NCBI GenBank assembly: GCA_029260295.1
Contig: JAJDDN010000006.1
Location: 248,001-312,000, forward strand
Reading direction: 5' to 3'
Source: Phycisphaerales bacterium
GTDB lineage: Bacteria > Planctomycetota > Phycisphaerae > Phycisphaerales > UBA1924
Length of the DNA stretch: 64,000 nucleotides
The position numbers were made by a program, and so were the translations under genes. Shown piece by piece: positions 60,750 to 64,000 of the stretch. Within the stretch, counting starts at the first letter, position 1; every line of letters starts with the position of its first letter. Below the pieces are notes generated by a model. That model ran no database searches, had not been told where the DNA came from, and was given only the letters and a program-made list of their open reading frames with translations.

Positions 60750-62102
60750 ATGTCCGAGCTCCTCAACAACACCACCCACCGCATCGGGACCCTCAAGTCC
60801 ATCATCAAGGATCTCCACAAGGGCCAATCCCCCGAGGCTACCAAAGCCAAGCTCCGCGAGTTGGTTCAGCACTGCGACGCCACCGAGATCGCCCAGATGG
60901 AGCAAGAGCTCATTGACGACGGCATCCCGGTCTCTGAGATCATGGCCATGTGCGATCTCCACGCCCATGTCATCAATGAGATCCTCCCAGACCCGCAAAG
61001 CCTTGATCCCTCAACACTCGTCCAAGACAACAACCCCCTCCCGCCCGGGCACCCAATAAACACCTTCAAACAAGAAAACGCTGCCATCGACCGCCAGCTC
61101 GAACTCCTCGGCGAGTCCTTTGCAAAGCTCGCCAAAGCCCCGGAGGATGGCTCGCTGACGCCCGCAATGGAAACACTCATCGAGACCCGCACGCTCCTCA
61201 ACGAGCTGATGGACATCGAGAACCATTACCAGCGCAAAGAACACCTGCTCTTCTCGATGCTAGAACGCCACGATATTGCTGGCCCCTCCACCGTCATGTG
61301 GGCCAAGGACGACCAAGCCCGCGAGTTCCTCAACCAACTCCACCAAGCCGTCATGCAAGAAGGTGTCACATGTGCAGAGTGGAAAACCATCATCCCCGTC
61401 GTCGCCCGTCCCGCGTTCGTTGCCATCACAGAAATGGTCTTCAAAGAAGAGCACATCCTCTTTCCCATGGCACTTAAAACGCTCACCGAAATCGAATGGG
61501 GTGATATCTGGACCCAGTCCCCCCAGTTCGGCTGGTGCCTCGTCGATCCCCAAGCCGGCTACACCCCACCGAGTAATCAAACAACAGGGGAACCAACTCT
61601 TCCAGACGACTTGCCAGACCCCTCCGCTGTTTCTCTGAATCTGATCCCCCCTTCGGCCGGACGCGCCAAGCCGCTCCCCGGTGCCATTATGTTCCCAACA
61701 GGCGCGCTCACCCTTGAACAGATGATCTCGATTTTCTCAAACCTCCCGGTAGATCTAACCTTCGTTGATGCTGATGACCGGGTCCGGTTCTTCAGCGAGG
61801 GCCCGGACCGGGTCTTTATCCGTCCAAAGGCGGTCATTGGCCGGAAGGTCCAGCACTGCCACCCGCCCGGAAGTGTGCACATCGTCGATGAGATCATCGA
61901 GGACTTTAGATCAGGAAAGGAATCGGTCGCCGATTTCTGGATCGAGTTCCAAGGCAGGTTCGTCCTGATCCGGTACTTCGCACTCCGCGACAACGATGGG
62001 AAGTACCTGGGAACCCTAGAAGTCACGCAAGACATCACCAGAGAACGCGCCCTCACCGGCGAACGCCGCCTCCTCCAATATGACGAACCCAAACCCGCGT
62101 AA
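60750..62102 (+). CDS. DUF438 / hemerythrin HHE / PAS domain sensor-like protein
   Basis: A 450-aa cytoplasmic protein. DUF438 is at about 10-75 (LKSIIKDLHKGQSPEATKAK; EMEQELIDDGIPV as QMEQELIDDG). A hemerythrin-like helical bundle is at about 95-235, with His/Glu ligand candidates in GHPINTF, IENHYQRKEHLLFSMLERHDI and FKEEHILFPMAL. It is followed by a PAS-like domain at about 315-435 (LTFVDADDRVRFFSEGPDRVF; VIGRKVQHCHPPGSVHIVDEI; RDNDGKYLGTLEVTQDITRERAL). Hemerythrin HHE proteins bind O2, NO or iron, so this is probably a sensor of redox or gas (inference). Start taken at the ATG at 60750. It faces two PAS-LuxR regulators. Confidence 0.85.
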   Translation: MSELLNNTTHRIGTLKSIIKDLHKGQSPEATKAKLRELVQHCDATEIAQMEQELIDDGIPVSEIMAMCDLHAHVINEILPDPQSLDPSTLVQDNNPLPPGHPINTFKQENAAIDRQLELLGESFAKLAKAPEDGSLTPAMETLIETRTLLNELMDIENHYQRKEHLLFSMLERHDIAGPSTVMWAKDDQAREFLNQLHQAVMQEGVTCAEWKTIIPVVARPAFVAITEMVFKEEHILFPMALKTLTEIEWGDIWTQSPQFGWCLVDPQAGYTPPSNQTTGEPTLPDDLPDPSAVSLNLIPPSAGRAKPLPGAIMFPTGALTLEQMISIFSNLPVDLTFVDADDRVRFFSEGPDRVFIRPKAVIGRKVQHCHPPGSVHIVDEIIEDFRSGKESVADFWIEFQGRFVLIRYFALRDNDGKYLGTLEVTQDITRERALTGERRLLQYDEPKPA

Positions 62103-62107
62103 TCCCC

Positions 62108-62803
62108 CTACAAGACCCAGCTGCAGCCCTCCGAAGAGGGCTTACACATCCGAACCCGCATCGAATCATCAACCGTCAGCCCGGCATCGCGGGCCATGAT
62201 CGCCAACTCGACCTTGTTGGTCTTATGAAGCTTGGCCCCAATAGAGATCCGATGATTCTCGACGGTTTTGACCGAGCGATGCAGCAACGCCGCGATTTCT
62301 TTCGCCGTCAGCCCTTGCCCGATCATCGCGAGCACTTCGAGTTCTCGCCTGGTCAACACGCATAAATCCCCGAGCCCCATGACCTCCGATTCAATCACAG
62401 GCACCTCCGAATCAAACAAGAGATCAGCCTCCTCGCCAGCCCCAATACGACGAGTCACCACAAGCACTTGAAAGTCTTGCTCACTGCCTGGATTTGTAAA
62501 TGGTCTCATCCAACCAAACTGCTGGCGACCCTGCCAAATCGTTCGCATGACGCACGCTTGACCTGTCTGCTCCATCCGTCGGTAGAGCTCTATCCGTTCA
62601 TCGGCCCACTGCTTTGGGAACCCGAGTTCGTGGAGCGTCTTGCCTAGCACATCCTCAGACCTTTGGGGTTCTGAAAAATAAAACCGCAAAGACTTTTTAT
62701 TGACATACAGCAGCAACCCATCACGATCTAGCACAGACACCCCGGTCAATGGATCACTGCTTAGTACTTTAAGAATTTCACTATTGACAAGTTTCAAAAT
62801 CAA
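62108..62803 (-). CDS. PAS-LuxR (GerE) transcriptional regulator, copy 2
   Basis: A 231-aa protein from a TTG at 62803 (no in-frame ATG fits the homologous start). Residues 5-115 form a PAS-like domain (VSVLDRDGLLLYVNKKSLRFYF; VVTRRIGAGEEADLLFDSEV). Residues about 145-215 are the LuxR HTH: LTRRELEVLAMIGQGLTAKEIAALLHRSVKTVENHR cut into parts, with AKEIA and VKTVENHR contacting DNA. It lacks a receiver domain, so it is not a normal response regulator. It is paralogous to the next gene (about half identical by eye) and is convergent with the hemerythrin gene, 5 bases apart. Confidence 0.88.
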   Translation of the reverse strand: MILKLVNSEILKVLSSDPLTGVSVLDRDGLLLYVNKKSLRFYFSEPQRSEDVLGKTLHELGFPKQWADERIELYRRMEQTGQACVMRTIWQGRQQFGWMRPFTNPGSEQDFQVLVVTRRIGAGEEADLLFDSEVPVIESEVMGLGDLCVLTRRELEVLAMIGQGLTAKEIAALLHRSVKTVENHRISIGAKLHKTNKVELAIMARDAGLTVDDSMRVRMCKPSSEGCSWVL

Positions 62804-63079
62804 TGCCTCTATTCAACCCGCTCCGCCAGCCATAAAATTCTGAACTCACTGGGTGGTGAGTTCGCCGCAAAGCATAGCAAAACCACACGACCGTACTTGT
62901 GATTTGAGATTGAAAAAATCAACCAGAAATACAGAACCATCTGTTCCACCGAAATCAGCTTCGCCTTATTTTTCATGCAGATTAACTGTGCAAGACGATC
63001 TATATATCAGGATATCCGGGCTGTTGTTTGTCGAAATATTGTTGCTCACGCAAGCCAAGAATTTTTTCGAGACCAATGC

Positions 63080-63754
63080 TCAATCGCCCCTGCCCTTTAA
63101 AGCATTTTGTAAACGAGATCTTGCCGAGTCATCTACCATCAGCCCTGCCTCTCGCGCAATCAGAGCCAGCTCGACTTTGTTTGATTTATGCAGTTTGTTC
63201 CCAATTGAGATCCGGTGATTCTCGATGGTTTTAACAGAACGGTGCATAATCATCGCGATCTCTTTGGCCTTCAACCCCTGTCCGATAAATACCAACACTT
63301 CAATCTCACGCTTAGTGAGCACCTGAAGATCTCCCAAATCGGCGACTGATGATTTTACGACCGTCATCTTTGAATCAAGCAAACGATCCGCCTCTTCCCC
63401 ACCACCTATCCGGCGTGTCACGACCAGTACGCGGAAATCTTCTCCGTCCTCTTGCGACAGCGGGCGGAACCAGCTGAACTGTTGCCGGCCCTGCCAGATC
63501 GTTCGCAAGAGTTGTTCTTCGCCAGTCTGCTCAACCTCACGGAGAATTGCGATTCGTTCATCTACCCACTCTTTGGGGAACCCATTTTCGCCCCCTGTCT
63601 TTCCAATAATATCCTCCCGAACAATCTGTTCAGGAAAGAAAAACCGAATCCCGGTATCATTGATGTAGAGCAACACCCCGTTTCGGTCCGCTACATGAAT
63701 CCCGGTTCCGGGATCACTGTTCAGAAACTTAAATATTTCGTCGTATCTGGCCAT
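63080..63754 (-). CDS. PAS-LuxR (GerE) transcriptional regulator, copy 1
   Basis: A 224-aa paralogue of the downstream gene. The PAS part starts MARYDEIFKFLNSDPGTG and reads GVLLYINDTGIRFFF. Shared middle motif RTIWQGRQQFSW.RP, then VLVVTRRIGGGEEAD. The C-terminal HTH has LTKREIEVLVFIGQGLKAKEI and SVKTIENHRISIG. The upstream divergent cysS start is only 71 bases away, so its promoter must lie in or near that gap. Between the two regulator genes 276 bases have no gene. It is likely a light-, redox- or gas-responsive regulator (inference from PAS and neighbour). Confidence 0.88.
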   Translation of the reverse strand: MARYDEIFKFLNSDPGTGIHVADRNGVLLYINDTGIRFFFPEQIVREDIIGKTGGENGFPKEWVDERIAILREVEQTGEEQLLRTIWQGRQQFSWFRPLSQEDGEDFRVLVVTRRIGGGEEADRLLDSKMTVVKSSVADLGDLQVLTKREIEVLVFIGQGLKAKEIAMIMHRSVKTIENHRISIGNKLHKSNKVELALIAREAGLMVDDSARSRLQNALKGRGD

Positions 63755-63825
63755 TCGTAGAGTATCCCCTCAGACGGGAATTATATACAGTACCCAGTGT
63801 CAACGCGCCCTCCTACGATGACACA

Positions 63826-64000
63826 ATGACATTTAAACTCTACAACACAATCACAAAAAAACAACAACCATTTGTTCCCAACGATTCAACTCGCATCACT
63901 TTCTATTCCTGCGGCCCAACGGTATATGACGATGCACATATCGGAAATTTTAGATCCTTCCTCGCAGCTGACCTCCTCCGCAGATGGGTCGAATCCCCCC
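63826..64000 (+). CDS. cysS: Cysteinyl-tRNA synthetase, N-terminal part (cut by window edge)
   Basis: The first 58 codons are present. The start MTFKLYNTITKKQQPF is typical. FYSCGPTVYDDAHIGNFRSF contains the zinc-binding Cys of the CGPTVY motif and the class I HIGH signature as HIGN. It charges tRNA-Cys with cysteine. The rest lies beyond base 64000. It is divergent from the PAS-LuxR gene. Confidence 0.93.
   Translation, partial: MTFKLYNTITKKQQPFVPNDSTRITFYSCGPTVYDDAHIGNFRSFLAADLLRRWVESP

Noticed and set aside
62125-62142. AGCCCTC/GAGGGCT hairpin near the end of the hemerythrin gene
   Set aside because: No T tract on either strand, so not called as a terminator.
62108-63754. Two-component response regulators
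   Set aside because: The N-terminal parts lack the Asp/Lys receiver pattern and look PAS-like instead; no histidine kinase is adjacent.
63780-63803. TTGACA and TATAAT on the minus strand upstream of the PAS-LuxR gene
   Set aside because: The elements are only 12 bases apart, too close for a sigma-70 promoter; TATAAT alone may still serve as a -10.
1-64000. tRNA, rRNA, CRISPR array, insertion sequence or prophage
   Set aside because: Looked for cloverleaf arms, direct-repeat arrays, terminal inverted repeats and transposase or phage motifs; none was convincing.

Overview
The window reads as a stretch of a Planctomycetota chromosome, most likely class Phycisphaerae. This is inferred from gene content, with no database search. 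The pointers are: many secreted proteins ending in a two-loop, EF-hand dockerin-like domain that closes in Gly-Cys-Pro; a Pro-Ala-Pro PEP-CTERM-like tail at the left edge; a CRTAC1-type FG-GAP protein; a SPINDLY/GT41 glycosyltransferase; sulfotransferases; and an unusual Rho. Base composition is moderately GC-rich. I see no phage, insertion sequence, CRISPR array, rRNA or tRNA.

Left part (1-24.6 kb) is mostly housekeeping: gmk, an Mrp/ApbC ATPase, Complex I subunits nuoF, nuoE and nuoD (same strand and order, but separated by unrelated genes), tag (3-methyladenine glycosylase), an SO_0444-type Cu/Zn efflux permease with cysteine-rich segments, pepA-type M17 aminopeptidase, folC, pdxJ, trpE, an HU protein and a 2-hydroxyacid/phosphoglycerate dehydrogenase.

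Centre (25.0-46.4 kb) is the accessory and most interesting part. Ten secreted proteins lie almost side by side and share the same C-terminal double-EF-hand domain: three subtilases, a five-CXXCH multiheme protein, a diheme peroxidase (MauG/CcpA type), a PQQ sugar dehydrogenase-like beta-propeller, a large internally repeated beta-rich protein and three proteins of unknown function. An eleventh, single-loop member lies at 11.5-12.3 kb. All 21 loops keep the pentapeptide DFFDI. Each domain is bracketed by a cysteine just before the first loop and a penultimate cysteine. This looks like a shared anchoring or docking system that puts proteases and redox enzymes on one extracellular platform. No cohesin-like partner is seen. 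One winged-helix regulator (44.4 kb) sits inside the cluster.

Right part (46.5-64 kb): an atypical Rho; an enzyme I-type phosphotransferase; a co-directional run of RNase E/G, dxr, GT41 glycosyltransferase and sulfotransferase; a convergent UDP-sugar epimerase plus second sulfotransferase operon with a possible leader attenuator; a ybeY-corC pair overlapping by 4 bp; a DUF438/hemerythrin/PAS sensor facing two tandem PAS-LuxR regulators; and the start of cysS at the right edge.
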